A stretch of DNA of 64,000 nt from Salsipaludibacter sp963812245 (GTDB taxonomy: Bacteria > Actinomycetota > Nitriliruptoria > Nitriliruptorales > Nitriliruptoraceae): positions 558,001 through 622,000 of the forward strand of contig CAWEUK010000002.1 in NCBI GenBank assembly GCA_963812245.1. Reading direction: 5' to 3'. The position numbers and the translations under genes were made by a program. The notes below the pieces were generated by a model. That model was not told the DNA's origin. It saw nothing but the letters and a program-made list of their open reading frames with translations, and made no database searches. Positions 8,488 to 17,694 of this stretch are shown here, in pieces (within the stretch, counting starts at the first letter, position 1; each line of letters begins with the position of its first letter).

Positions 8488-9153
8488 ATGATGACGCGCT
8501 CCATTCCCGAAGCGACGGTGGCACGTCTGCCGCTGTATCTGCGGGCCCTCGTGGAATGCTCGGAGGCCGACATCACCACGATCTCGTCGACTGCGCTGGC
8601 CTCCGCGTCCGGTGTGAACGCCGCCATCGTGCGCAAGGACCTGTCCCAGTTGGGTGCGTTCGGCACGCGCGGTGTCGGGTATCGCGTGGTCGAACTGATC
8701 GACGAGATCTCGTCGGTGATGGGTCTGGACCAGGACCGTGCCGTCGTCATCGTCGGCATCGGCAACCTCGGTCGTGCCCTGGCCGCCTACGACGGGTTCA
8801 CCCGACGTGGCTTCGACGTGGTCGGACTCTTCGACGCCGACCCCGACCTGGTTGGCCAGTCCGTCGCCGGTGTGGTCGTCGAGGACGTGGCCGGGCTCGA
8901 CGTCGCGGTGCTCGACCGCGGCGCCACGATCGCCGTCATCGCCACGCCCGCCGCCCATGCCCAGGAGACCGTCGACCGGCTCGTCCAGAACGGTGTCACG
9001 GCCATCCTCAACTTCGCCCCGGTCCACATCGATGCGCCGACCCACGTGGCCGTCCGCAAGGTCGACCTGTCCACCGAGTTGCAGATCCTGAGTTTCTACG
9101 AACAGCTCTACTCCAGCCCGGGTCCCGACCAGCAGTTGGCCACCGGCAGCTGA
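8488..9153 (+). CDS. rex: redox-sensing transcriptional repressor Rex
   Basis: A 221-residue Rex protein. The N-terminal winged helix (about 5-75) contains VRKDLSQLGAFGTRGVGY, the recognition-helix region characteristic of Rex. The C-terminal Rossmann domain has GIGNLGRAL, the NADH/NAD+ binding loop, and ends with the domain-swapping helix (ELQILSFYEQLY). Rex senses the NADH/NAD+ ratio and represses respiratory and heme genes when NAD+ is high. Its place immediately before hemA-hemC-hemD is the known rex-hemACD arrangement of Streptomyces. Two in-frame ATGs (8488, 8491) are possible, with a weak GAGG just upstream. I could not see a clear Rex operator palindrome nearby. Confidence 0.93.
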   Translation: MMTRSIPEATVARLPLYLRALVECSEADITTISSTALASASGVNAAIVRKDLSQLGAFGTRGVGYRVVELIDEISSVMGLDQDRAVVIVGIGNLGRALAAYDGFTRRGFDVVGLFDADPDLVGQSVAGVVVEDVAGLDVAVLDRGATIAVIATPAAHAQETVDRLVQNGVTAILNFAPVHIDAPTHVAVRKVDLSTELQILSFYEQLYSSPGPDQQLATGS

Positions 9154-9203
9154 GGGCTCGTGACCGAACCCGGGCCGCCGGTCGGATCGCTTCGGGCGCT
9201 CGA

Positions 9204-9209
9204 TAGACT
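9204..9209 (+). promoter_or_regulatory. -10-like box upstream of hemA
   Basis: TAGACT lies 55 nt before the hemA ATG, the same hexamer as at 8451. It may allow hemA transcription independent of rex. The -35 is weak. Confidence 0.3.
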
Positions 9210-9264
9210 CACACCGTCTGTCGATGGGCCCACGTTCGGTCCGCTCCCAGCCGCAAGGCCACGC

Positions 9265-10527
9265 ATGTCCCTCCTCGTCGTCGGTGTCGATCACCGCACC
9301 AGCGACCTCGACCTGCTTGAACGCCTCGCAGTCCCGACGGACGAGCACCGCAAGGTGCTGCGTGAACTCTCCGCCCTGGACCACGTGGTCGAGGCCGTCC
9401 TCGTCTCGACCTGCAACCGGGTCGAGGTCTACGTGCACCTGGCGCGGTTCCACGATGGGCTCGACGAGGTCGTCGACCACCTGGCCGATCGCGCTGGAGA
9501 TCGCCGTGACGACTTCCTCGACGAGTACCGGGTTGCCTACGACCTGGATGTCGCCGCCCACCTGTTCCGCGTGACCGGCGGCCTCGAGTCGATGGTCGTG
9601 GGTGAGCGCCAGATCGCCATGCAGGTCCGTGATGCCATGGAACTGGCCCGCCACGAGGGCACGGCCCGTCACATGCTGCAGCGCCTGTTCCGCCAGGCCG
9701 TGCGTGTCGGTCGTCGCCTCCGTCACGAGACCGAGGTCTCGGCCGGGGCATCCTCGATGGTGGAGGTGGCCCTGGACCGTGCCCCCATCGACCGTGCCGA
9801 CGGCGCGACCAACGCCCTGATCGTGGGTGCTGGCTCGATCGGCGCACTGGCGGCCTCCCGGTTGGCAGACGCGGGCCCCCTGCGGGTGTGGAACCGTTCG
9901 CCCGACAAGGCGGATCGGCTCGCCACCCGCCATGGCGCCACCGTCGTGGACGACCTGGCCGCCGCCATCGCCGCCAGCGACCTGGTGGTGTGCACCACCG
10001 GCGCGAACCTGCCGTTGGTGACCGTCGACATGGTCGGCGACCGAGCTGGTGCACCGCTGACCGTGCTCGACCTCGCCATGCCCCACAACGTCGAACCCGG
10101 CGTGGGCGGCCTGGACGACGTCACGCTGATCGGGCTCGCCGAGATCCGCACGGCAGCGGACACGACCCTGCGGGCCGACATCATGGCGTCGGCGGACGAA
10201 CTGGTCGACGAGGAAGTCGAGGCGTTCTCGTCCTGGCTGTCGGCGATCGAGGTGACGCCGGTCATCCGGGCCCTGCGCGGGCGCGCCGAGACCATCCGCG
10301 TGGCGGAGATGCAACGCCTGGGCAACCGACTGGCAAGTCTCGACGACGACCAGCGTGGCGTGGTCGACGCCCTGACCGAGGGCATCGTCAACACGCTGCT
10401 CCACCAGCCGACGGTCCGACTGAAGGAACGAGCAGACGAGGGGCGGGCACAGGTTGCCGCGGATGCCCTGCGCGACCTGTTCGACCTCGACGTCGACCAC
10501 GACCTCGAACTCGACGACGACCAATGA
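9265..10527 (+). CDS. hemA: glutamyl-tRNA reductase
   Basis: A 420-residue enzyme that reduces glutamyl-tRNA to glutamate-1-semialdehyde with NADPH, the first committed step of the C5 tetrapyrrole pathway. The ATG at 9265 places the catalytic cysteine (STCNRVEVY) at residue 50, exactly where the family has it, so the earlier GTG at 9160 is rejected. ESMVVGERQI (tRNA-Glu/catalytic domain), GAGSIGALAASRL (NADPH loop) and the C-terminal dimerisation helix are all present. hemA overlaps hemC by four bases. Its product feeds HemL at 17695. Confidence 0.95.
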   Translation: MSLLVVGVDHRTSDLDLLERLAVPTDEHRKVLRELSALDHVVEAVLVSTCNRVEVYVHLARFHDGLDEVVDHLADRAGDRRDDFLDEYRVAYDLDVAAHLFRVTGGLESMVVGERQIAMQVRDAMELARHEGTARHMLQRLFRQAVRVGRRLRHETEVSAGASSMVEVALDRAPIDRADGATNALIVGAGSIGALAASRLADAGPLRVWNRSPDKADRLATRHGATVVDDLAAAIAASDLVVCTTGANLPLVTVDMVGDRAGAPLTVLDLAMPHNVEPGVGGLDDVTLIGLAEIRTAADTTLRADIMASADELVDEEVEAFSSWLSAIEVTPVIRALRGRAETIRVAEMQRLGNRLASLDDDQRGVVDALTEGIVNTLLHQPTVRLKERADEGRAQVAADALRDLFDLDVDHDLELDDDQ

Positions 10528-11480
10528 CGTGGCGGATCGCCACCCGTCGTTCCAGCCTTGCCCGGGCCCAGGCTGCCCAGGTCGGTGAGGCCCTGTCTGC
10601 GACCACCGGTCGGGACTTCGAACTGGTCGCACTGTCGACCACCGGTGACGACAATCCCGAACGCGCCATCGAGGCCTTCGACGCCAAGGGCATCTTCGTG
10701 GACGCCGTACGCAGTGCGGTGCTGGACGGTTCCTGTGACTTCGTCGTGCATTCCTACAAGGACCTGCCCACGACCCCGGCCGCCGGACTGGCCATTGGCG
10801 CCGTCCCTCGCCGCGTCGATCCCCGCGATGCCCTGGTCACACGCGCCGGCGAGCGCCTGGCCGACCTGCCGCGGGACCGCACGGTCACCGTCGGCACGTC
10901 GTCGGCACGTCGTCGGGCCCAGATCGCGCGGCATCGGCGCGACGTCGTGTTGCAACCGCTGCGGGGCAACGTCGACACGCGCCTGCGCAAGGTGGCCGAC
11001 GGCACCCTCCACGGGGTCGTCGTGGCGGCCGCCGGACTGCTGCGATCGCCACCGCAGGTGCCCGGTGTCCGGGCGGTGGCGCTCGAGCACGGCGAGATGC
11101 TCCATGCCCCGGCCCAGGGTGCGCTGGCCATCGAGTGTCGCGCCGACGACGAGGACACGCGCGTCGCGTTGCGCACGATCGACCATCGCGAGACGCGCCT
11201 GACGGTGGGGGCGGAGCGCCAGTTGCTGGCGGACCTCGAAGGTGGCTGCACTGCGCCGATCGGCGCCCATGCCCAGATCGTGGACGGCCCACGCGGTCCG
11301 CTGGTGGAACTGCTGGGCCTGCTGTCGGATGCATCCGGCACGCGCCTGGCACGCACGTCACAGCGAGGTGCGCTCACCGAGGTCGCGGAGGTCAGCGCGG
11401 CCGTGGCGTCCTCCCTGCTGGCCGCGACCGGTCTTGGTGATCCGGCCAGCATCGGTGCCGGCGCCAGCCGCCCGCACTGA
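10524..11480 (+). CDS. hemC: porphobilinogen deaminase (hydroxymethylbilane synthase)
   Basis: A 318-residue enzyme that polymerises four porphobilinogens to hydroxymethylbilane. Seen in sequence: TRRSSLARAQ at the N-terminus, VHSYKDLPT (catalytic-aspartate region at ~75-85), GTSSARRRAQ and RGNVDTRL (cofactor/substrate arginines), and LEGGCTAPIG with Cys242, which carries the dipyrromethane cofactor at the same number as in E. coli. It is coupled by ATGA overlap to hemA and by one base to hemD (stop TGA shared with the ATG at 11480). Confidence 0.95.
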   Translation: MTWRIATRRSSLARAQAAQVGEALSATTGRDFELVALSTTGDDNPERAIEAFDAKGIFVDAVRSAVLDGSCDFVVHSYKDLPTTPAAGLAIGAVPRRVDPRDALVTRAGERLADLPRDRTVTVGTSSARRRAQIARHRRDVVLQPLRGNVDTRLRKVADGTLHGVVVAAAGLLRSPPQVPGVRAVALEHGEMLHAPAQGALAIECRADDEDTRVALRTIDHRETRLTVGAERQLLADLEGGCTAPIGAHAQIVDGPRGPLVELLGLLSDASGTRLARTSQRGALTEVAEVSAAVASSLLAATGLGDPASIGAGASRPH

Positions 11481-12242
11481 TGACGTCGACCCGCCCCCGC
11501 GTCCTGGTGGCTCGAGCACGCCACCAGCAGTCGGCGTTGTCCACCCTCCTCGAGGCGCATGGCATCGAACCCGTCGAGGTGCCGCTGTTGGCCATCGAGG
11601 GTGCACCCGACGGCGGTGTCGCCTTGGTCGACGTGGTGGACCGGCTCGCGAACGGCCGCATCGACGCGCTCGCGATCACGTCGCCCAACGGTGCCGCAGC
11701 GCTGGCTGCGGCGATGTCCCAGCAGGGGGTGCCCACCGACGTGCTCGCCACCGTGTTCGTCGGCTGTGTCGGACCCGGCACCGCTGCCGCCACCAGCGAA
11801 CTGCTGGCCACCGACCCCGACCTGGTCGCCACGGTGCACACGACGCGCGGCCTGGGCCAGTGACTTCCCGACCGGGACGGGCGTGGCCGTGCTGCCACGC
11901 GCCGACATCTCCTCGCCCGAGTTGCCACGCCTGTTGGCGGCCAAGGGTTGGCAGGTCGACGACGTCGCTGCCTATCGGACGCGACTGGTCACCGACATCG
12001 GCGAGGACGTCCGCGCCGCGCTGGCCAGCGGCGCCATCGCCGCCGTCGCGGTCGGGTCACCCTCCACGGTCGAGGCACTCGTCGGGGCACTGGACGGGGA
12101 GGAACTGGCCGCTGCCCTGGTCTCCATCGGACCTGTCACGAGTGCTCGCGCGCGCCACCACGGACTTGCGGTCGCGCGGGAGGCAGATCCCCACGACATC
12201 GACGGGCTGGCAGCAGCCGTGGTGGCAACGGTGGAAGCCTGA
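11480..12242 (+). CDS. hemD: uroporphyrinogen-III synthase, interrupted by a frameshift
   Basis: The product closes and isomerises hydroxymethylbilane to uroporphyrinogen III. The N-terminal half (RPRVLVARARHQQSALS, ITSPNGAAAL) reads from the ATG at 11480 but stops after TTRGLGQ at 11863. The C-terminal half (DFPTGTGVAVLPRADISSPE, AVAVGSPSTVEAL, IGPVTSARARHHG) continues in the next frame to 12242. Removing one C at 11857/11858 restores TTRGLGSDFPTG, giving ~253 residues, normal for HemD. Position after hemC and the family-typical SP(N/S) and IGPVTS motifs support the name. Since siroheme and heme need this enzyme, a sequencing indel is more likely than a pseudogene. Confidence 0.85.
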
Positions 12243-12368
12243 CCTGTTTTGGACCGCCGTCCCCGGGGCACGCTGTCGCCGGTCGCCTGATGGGGCCGAC
12301 GCGCTCCCTACCCTGACCCACGCGGCGATGCCGTCGCCTGCCGCTGCCCACCGGGCCAAGGATCATCG

Positions 12369-13980
12369 ATGACCTTCAAGGAACGCCTGGCCGCGATCCC
12401 GGGCATCGGGACATTGATGGCCGTGCAGAAGCGCACCAAGGCCGATGCCGCCGATGCCTTCGGCGCCGCCATCGCCTTCCATGGCTTCATCTCGCTGTTC
12501 CCCCTGATCGCCGTTGCAGTCGCCGTCGCGGGCTGGCTGTTGGCCGACCAACCCGAGCAGATCGACAACGTCGTCAACACGATCCAGGAGGCCATCCCCG
12601 GCCTGGGCGGTGAAACCATCGACCAGATCCTCGACGGCATCATCGACAACGCCGGGTCGATCGGTCTGATCGGGTTCCTGGGTGCCCTCTACACCGGCAT
12701 GCGCATCACCAGCTCTGCCCAGACGGCCACGCAGTTCGTGTTCGGCGTCCGGTTGGAGAAGGTCAAGGCGCTCAAGGCCCGTGCCCAGCAGTTGGGGTCA
12801 CTGATACTGCTCGGATTCATGGCACTTGCCAGCGTCGCGGTGTCGGCCTGGGTCCAGTCGGTGGTGCTGTCGGAGCTGTCGGGCCCGTTCTCGGACCTCA
12901 TCCCGTTCGGTGCGTGGCTGGCGTCGGCCGCCCTGTCCGTGCTGTTGTTCTGGACCGCCTACCGCATCTACTCGGCCGGGTCGGGCATGGGGTGGCGGTC
13001 GTTGTTGCCCGGCGCGCTGACCGGCGGGGTCGGCTGGGCGGGACTGCAGTACTTCGGCGGTTCCTACCTCGCCAGCCAGGCCGATTCGTCGGTGCTGACG
13101 GGCGAAGACGGCAGCAGCGCCGCAGCCGTGCTGCTGGCAACCATGATCGGCCTGATGCTGCTGTTCTACCTGGCCGGCCGGCTCTACGTGTACGGCGCGG
13201 AGTTGTCGGCCGTGATGGCTGGCGTCCCCAACCGCGCCGAGCGGGAGGAGGAGGCGGCAACGCACGAGACGGCACCAGCGCCCTCGACCGGCGCGTGTCG
13301 CGCCGCGAGCGACCGAACACACCAGCGGCGACCAGCAGGGCCTCCTGGCTGCGCTGACCGCCCACGAGCAGCGGCGGGGACTGCCGTCGCAGGACGACAC
13401 CGGCAGCCTGTTCCCAGTGGGCGGGCAGGACGAACCTGACGATGACGAACCGAACGCACCGGATGACCCCGGCCCGTCGACCGGAGCGGGGGGATCGGAC
13501 GCCGGGACACCACCCGGGGCATCGTCCGACCAGACCGTCGCCACCACCGAATCCTCGGACGCGCCTGCCTACAGTCGTGCCGCGCCCGCTGGTGCTGCCG
13601 GGACCATGGGTGTCGGACTGTTCGGGCGTCGTCGGCGGCAACGCGCGGCCGAGGTCACGCCGGACCCGATTCCCGACGACGAGTCCGAGGAACTGGTGGT
13701 CACGATCGGGCACGAGCCCGACTCCTCGAAGGCTGCGGATGCGGCCGGTGCGTCGGAGACCGCCGGTTGGACGGATGCCGCCAGCGCAGCAGCCGCCCCG
13801 GACTCCGCATCGGGCGCGCAGGTCCCCATGACCCGAGAGCTGGTCCCGTTCCGACCGCAGGAACCCGTGAAGGCACGGCCGCTCATCGAGGATCCCACCC
13901 TGCGGCGTGTGGCTGCAGCGACTGCGGTCGGACTGGTCGGGCTGGCCGTGGGCGCAGTGCGGTGGCGTCGTCAGGGCTGA
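12369..13980 (+). CDS. YihY/BrkB-family membrane protein with acidic C-terminal extension, frameshifted
   Basis: Residues 1-290 show the YihY/virulence factor BrkB layout: an N-terminal amphipathic part, AAIAFHGFISLFPL, then about six membrane segments and FYLAGRLYVYGAELSAV near the end. After NRAEREEEAA the frame breaks between about 13255 and 13320. The next frame continues with QGLLAALTAHEQRRGLPSQ, a long disordered acidic/Ala/Pro tail and a C-terminal hydrophobic segment (VGLVGLAVGAVRW) to 13980. The span is 1612 nt, again one base over a multiple of three. If joined, the protein has ~536 residues, longer than YihY itself. Function unknown; members are often misannotated as RNase BN. A TACCCT box at 12309-12314 may be its promoter. 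Confidence 0.75.
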
Positions 13981-13993
13981 GGCCCGCTGGTCG

Positions 13994-13999
13994 TACACT
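13994..13999 (+). promoter_or_regulatory. -10 box upstream of hemB
   Basis: TACACT lies seven bases before an in-frame ATG (14007) and 79 nt before the Shine-Dalgarno-preceded GTG (14079). A leaderless start at 14007 is thus possible alongside the start I chose. Confidence 0.45.
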
Positions 14000-14078
14000 T
14001 CCACCGATGATGTCGGACGGTGGCCGGAGCCATCCACTCGAACCCGACGTCCTCCCGCCTTCCAAGGAGTGCCCGGCC

Positions 14079-15068
14079 GTGCCAACTGCTGCGTCCAACA
14101 GGCTGCATCGCGGTCGCCGAGGGCGGACCACGCCGGCCCTGCGACGGCTGGTGTCCGAAACCCGAATCGATGCCGGTGACCTGGTGTTGCCGCTGTTCGT
14201 CAAGGAGGGGCTCGACGACAGTGTGCCGATCCAGTCGATGCCCGGCGTCGCACAACACGGCGTCGAGTCGGCGCTGGCGCTCATCGAACGGGCGAGCGAC
14301 GCGGGCGTGACGGCGTTCCTGCTGTTCGGGATCCCGGCCCACAAGGATGCCCAGGGCACCGGAGGCTGGGACCCCGAAGGGCCGGTCCCCGCGCTGATCC
14401 GGGCCGCCCGGGAGGTCCATGATGACGGCATCGCACTGATCGCAGACGTCTGCCTGTGCGAGTACACCGACCACGGACACTGTGGTCCGCTCACGCCTGC
14501 GGGACGGGTCGACAACGCCGCCGCCGTGGCTGGCTACGTGCGTGCGACGCTGGCCTGTGCCGACGCCGGCGTGGACCTGGTGGCGCCGTCGGGCATGATG
14601 GACGGGCAGGTCGCCGCGATGCGCACGGCGCTGGACGCTGCTGGCCACCATGACCTGGGCATCCTGGCCTATGCGGCCAAGTACCACTCGAGTTTCTACG
14701 GTCCGTTCCGCGACGCCGCCGAGTCGGGCATGGCCTTCGGAGACCGGGCGACCCACCAGATGGATCCGGCCAACGGTCGCGAGGCCATGCGTGAGGTGGC
14801 GGCCGACATCGACGAGGGTGCCGACGCCATCATCGTCAAGCCCGCCATGCCCTACCTCGACGTCATCGCGGCGGCGCGCCGGCAGGTGGACGTCCCGATC
14901 CTGGGCTACCAGGTGTCCGGGGAGTACGCCATGCTGCACGCGGCCGCCGACAAGGGCTGGATCGACCTGGCCGCGGCGATGCGCGAATCGGTGGTGGGCA
15001 TCCGCCGGGCCGGCGCCGATGCGGTCATCACGTATGCCGCCATCGACCTGGCACTGGGTCGCACGTGA
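14079..15068 (+). CDS. hemB: delta-aminolevulinic acid dehydratase (porphobilinogen synthase)
   Basis: A 329-residue enzyme condensing two 5-aminolevulinates into porphobilinogen. From the GTG at 14079, ADVCLCEYTDHGHCG supplies the zinc-type cysteines 125, 127 and 135, so this is a zinc-dependent rather than magnesium-only enzyme. The two Schiff-base lysines are Lys201 (AAKYHSSFYGPFRDA) and Lys254 (IIVKPAMPYLD). The GTG has AAGGAG nine bases upstream and gives a normal length. An ATG at 14007, seven bases after a TACACT box, would add 24 non-conserved residues. It follows the YihY gene and overlaps the GDPD gene by four bases (GTGA). Confidence 0.94.
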   Translation: MPTAASNRLHRGRRGRTTPALRRLVSETRIDAGDLVLPLFVKEGLDDSVPIQSMPGVAQHGVESALALIERASDAGVTAFLLFGIPAHKDAQGTGGWDPEGPVPALIRAAREVHDDGIALIADVCLCEYTDHGHCGPLTPAGRVDNAAAVAGYVRATLACADAGVDLVAPSGMMDGQVAAMRTALDAAGHHDLGILAYAAKYHSSFYGPFRDAAESGMAFGDRATHQMDPANGREAMREVAADIDEGADAIIVKPAMPYLDVIAAARRQVDVPILGYQVSGEYAMLHAAADKGWIDLAAAMRESVVGIRRAGADAVITYAAIDLALGRT

Positions 15069-15850
15069 CCGGCGAGGATCTGCAACTGCGGGTGACGGCG
15101 GCGCCCGACTGGTTGCGGGAGGTTCCGCTCGCGCACCGCGGACTGCACGGGGACGGGATCCCCGAGAACTCGCTGGCGGCCTTCGCCCGTGCCAGGGACG
15201 AGGGGGTGGGCATCGAGTTGGACGTCCGCTTGTCCGCCGACGGCGTGCCCGTGGTGTTGCACGACCGCACCGTCGACCATGACGGATCGGTGGTCGACGT
15301 GTCCTCGATCAGCGCGCAGGAGCTCGCGACGGTGCGACTGGCAGGCACCGACGAGCACATCCCCACGCTGGACGAGGCGTTGTCCGTGGCTGGCTCGGCT
15401 CCCGTCATGGTGGAGGTCAAGAACGAACGTGCCCGCGCAGGAGGACTGGAGGCGGCGACGGTGACCGTCCTGGCCGCCCACGAAGAGCGCGGCGGGGGCC
15501 CGACCTGCGTCGCCTCGTTCAATCCGTGGACGCTGCGGTGGCTGCGCCGGCGGCGACCGGCCGTGCATCGGGTCCTGACTGCGGGCCCGATGGACAACGC
15601 CACGATTCCGGCCGGCATGAAGTGGACCGTGCGAACGCTGCGGCTGTTGCACCGAATCGATCCGGTGGCCGTGTCCTACGACGTGGTCGGCCTGGATGCA
15701 CCGGCCGTGCAGGGCTACCGCCAGGCCGGTGGCACCGTCGTCACGTGGACCGTGTCGTCACCGACGCTGCTCGAGACTGCCCGCCGACATGCCGACAACG
15801 TGATCTTCGAGGGCCTGTCGGTCAGCGAGGTCCTGGCCTCGTCGGACTGA
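15065..15850 (+). CDS. glycerophosphodiester phosphodiesterase family protein
   Basis: A 261-residue TIM-barrel hydrolase of glycerophosphodiesters. LAHRGLHGDGIPENSLAAF contains the catalytic His and the Glu of the HR...PEN motif. ELDVRLSADGVPVVLHDRT supplies the metal-binding Glu/Asp and second His, and VMVEVKN the next acidic ligand. The C-terminal TWTVSSPT...ADNVIFEG matches the family end. The gene uses a GTG overlapping the hemB stop, so it is probably translated from the hemB transcript. Its last 29 bases overlap the convergent alpha/beta hydrolase gene. Confidence 0.88.
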   Translation: MTGEDLQLRVTAAPDWLREVPLAHRGLHGDGIPENSLAAFARARDEGVGIELDVRLSADGVPVVLHDRTVDHDGSVVDVSSISAQELATVRLAGTDEHIPTLDEALSVAGSAPVMVEVKNERARAGGLEAATVTVLAAHEERGGGPTCVASFNPWTLRWLRRRRPAVHRVLTAGPMDNATIPAGMKWTVRTLRLLHRIDPVAVSYDVVGLDAPAVQGYRQAGGTVVTWTVSSPTLLETARRHADNVIFEGLSVSEVLASSD

Positions 15851-17591
15851 ACAGCAGTTCGGGGACGTCGTCGCCAGGATCGTCGGGGTCGCCTGGCGGA
15901 ACCTCGTCGCCAGTTGCTGGATTGCCGAACAGTGGCGGGACGCGGTCGGGCGCCGTGGGTTCCGGCATCGCCTCGGGTGTCGTCGACGATTCGGCTTCCG
16001 GCATCGCCTCGGGTGTCGCTGACGCCTCAGGCACCGGTGTCGCTTCGGCTTCCGACACCGTCTCGAGTGTCGCTGACGCTTCGGCTTCCGGCATCGCCTC
16101 GGCGGTCGGTGGCGCTTCGGGGGCCGGGGGCACTGCCGCCGGCGGCGCTGACGCTGCGGGCTCCGGTGCCGACGGTGGCTCCGGTGCCGATGGTGGCTGT
16201 GGTGGCGACGTGGACTCCGGCGCACCGGTCGCGGTGGGTCCGGGCGGTGGCACCGGCGGTCGCACCGGGCGATGGACCGGCCCGGACACGGGCGCAGTGG
16301 CGGGGGCACGGCCGCGGTCGGCCGCAGGGGGCTCGGTCCGGGTCGCTTCATCGGTGGCCAGCGCCCGCTCCAGCAGCGCCGTCACGGCCAGTTCGTACGT
16401 GACGGGATCAGCGTTCCAGGATCGGACGTGGGCGGCATCCGGCACTCGCAGCATGCTCACCGTGTCGGGCCGGGCACCGGCCAGCACGTCGGATCCCTCG
16501 ATGGGCACGACCTCATCGACCGCGCCGTGCACGATCAGGGTGGGGACGTCGAGCAGCGCGGGCGGCAGTCGCAACTGCGCCAGGTCGACCTGGTGACGCG
16601 AGCGAGCCAGCGCCCGGGTCGGTGCCATCAGGGCCGAGACGACCACGCGCGGGACGCCCAGCGCCTGGGCAGCCCTGGCGGCAACCGGACTCCAGTCCAC
16701 CACCGGTGAGTCCAGGATGATCCCGACGACGTCGTGCACATCGGCGTGTGCGAGCACCTGGCCGACCACCGCCCCGCCCATCGAGCACCCGATGAGCACG
16801 ATCCGCGTGGCTCCGTTGGCACGGGCATGGTCCATCGCCGCCACCACGTCGCCCCACTCGGTGCCGCCGAGGTGCGAGCGGCCGTCGGGTGACGGGGGTG
16901 CATCACGGTCGTTGCGATAGGAGATCGCCATCGCGGAGTGACCGGCCGCCACGATCGGCCGCAGCATGCGAAACGTCTCGTGCCGCGCCGCAGCCCGGCC
17001 GTGGACGCCCATTGCCCACACGTCGTCACCCCTGACCTGGTAGGCGGGGAGGTCACCCACCTCGCCAGCCACCACGACCTCGATCGCGTCCCGGTGCAGG
17101 TCGGCCGCGCGGTTGACGTGGGCGTAGATGTCCAGCACCCCGTGGGCGGGTTGGACCACGCCCTCCAGGTGGACGAAGGGTCGACGTGCGCCACTCTCGG
17201 TCATGGTCGAGATGTCGCCCATGCGCCCGTAGCCGTCCGGCGTGATCACCCCCCAGACACCGGGGCGAGCCGCCCCGGCACCGGACGCCACGACGTGGTC
17301 CGCGCCCACCACGTGGAGGGTGATCTGGTCGTCGTCGGTCGGAGCCTCCTCGGCAACTGCTGTCGGGGGGTCCGTCAGGAGACGTGCGTATCGGGTCACC
17401 ATGCTCAAGCCGGCAGCCGCGCCGGCCAGTGCGCCGGTGCCGACCATGGCCCAGCCAACCGCTCGTCCCCTGCCGCCATGGGTGACCTCCTGTGCCAGGG
17501 TCGTGACGTCGCGGTCCACGTCGACGTGGACGACCGAGGAGTCGGTCTGTCGAGGTGGTGGGGTCCGCGCGTCGGTGGTCTCGGATTCCAT
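15822..17591 (-). CDS. membrane-anchored alpha/beta hydrolase with Pro/Ala/Glu-rich tail
   Basis: A 589-residue protein. A hydrophobic span at ~48-70 (VGWAMVGTGALAGAAAGLSM) anchors it. The alpha/beta hydrolase domain spans ~170-430: WAMGVHGRAA near the oxyanion region, IGCSMGGAV with the nucleophile serine elbow, and a late DEVVP/AAHVRSW segment giving the acid and His. The last ~150 residues are disordered, rich in Pro, Ala and Glu, with PEAMPEAE-type repeats. The ATG at 17591 is chosen; upstream codons are not protein-like. Substrate unknown; possibly an esterase or peptidase-like hydrolase at the membrane. It is convergent with GDPD and divergent from hemL. Confidence 0.78.
   Translation of the reverse strand: MESETTDARTPPPRQTDSSVVHVDVDRDVTTLAQEVTHGGRGRAVGWAMVGTGALAGAAAGLSMVTRYARLLTDPPTAVAEEAPTDDDQITLHVVGADHVVASGAGAARPGVWGVITPDGYGRMGDISTMTESGARRPFVHLEGVVQPAHGVLDIYAHVNRAADLHRDAIEVVVAGEVGDLPAYQVRGDDVWAMGVHGRAAARHETFRMLRPIVAAGHSAMAISYRNDRDAPPSPDGRSHLGGTEWGDVVAAMDHARANGATRIVLIGCSMGGAVVGQVLAHADVHDVVGIILDSPVVDWSPVAARAAQALGVPRVVVSALMAPTRALARSRHQVDLAQLRLPPALLDVPTLIVHGAVDEVVPIEGSDVLAGARPDTVSMLRVPDAAHVRSWNADPVTYELAVTALLERALATDEATRTEPPAADRGRAPATAPVSGPVHRPVRPPVPPPGPTATGAPESTSPPQPPSAPEPPSAPEPAASAPPAAVPPAPEAPPTAEAMPEAEASATLETVSEAEATPVPEASATPEAMPEAESSTTPEAMPEPTAPDRVPPLFGNPATGDEVPPGDPDDPGDDVPELLFSPTRPGPR
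15960..16111 (-). repeat. degenerate repeats encoding PEAMPEAE-type tail
   Basis: Imperfect repeats of ttccggcatcgcctcgg and related units, in frame with the hydrolase gene, encode the repeated SATPEAMPEAE-like C-terminal tail. Units are mostly multiples of three. Confidence 0.6.
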
Positions 17592-17681
17592 GGCGGGGAT
17601 CCTAATGGCCCGGGGTTCTCGACTCGCCGACGTGACACCGCGGCCCCCAACCGGGTGTGCCGCCCGAGTGTGACGTGGGCA

Positions 17682-17687
17682 TACGAT
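17682..17687 (+). promoter_or_regulatory. -10 box of a probable leaderless hemL promoter
   Basis: TACGAT is followed by exactly seven bases and then the hemL ATG at 17695. This spacing makes the adenine of the ATG the likely transcription start. Confidence 0.5.
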
Positions 17688-17694
17688 CGTGCCC

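Noticed and set aside
9160..9264. Earlier GTG start for hemA
   Set aside because: It would push the catalytic Cys from residue 50 to 85 and adds a non-conserved stretch.
11480..12242. hemD as a genuine pseudogene
   Set aside because: One extra C explains the break, both halves keep their motifs, and many other genes here show the same kind of shift.
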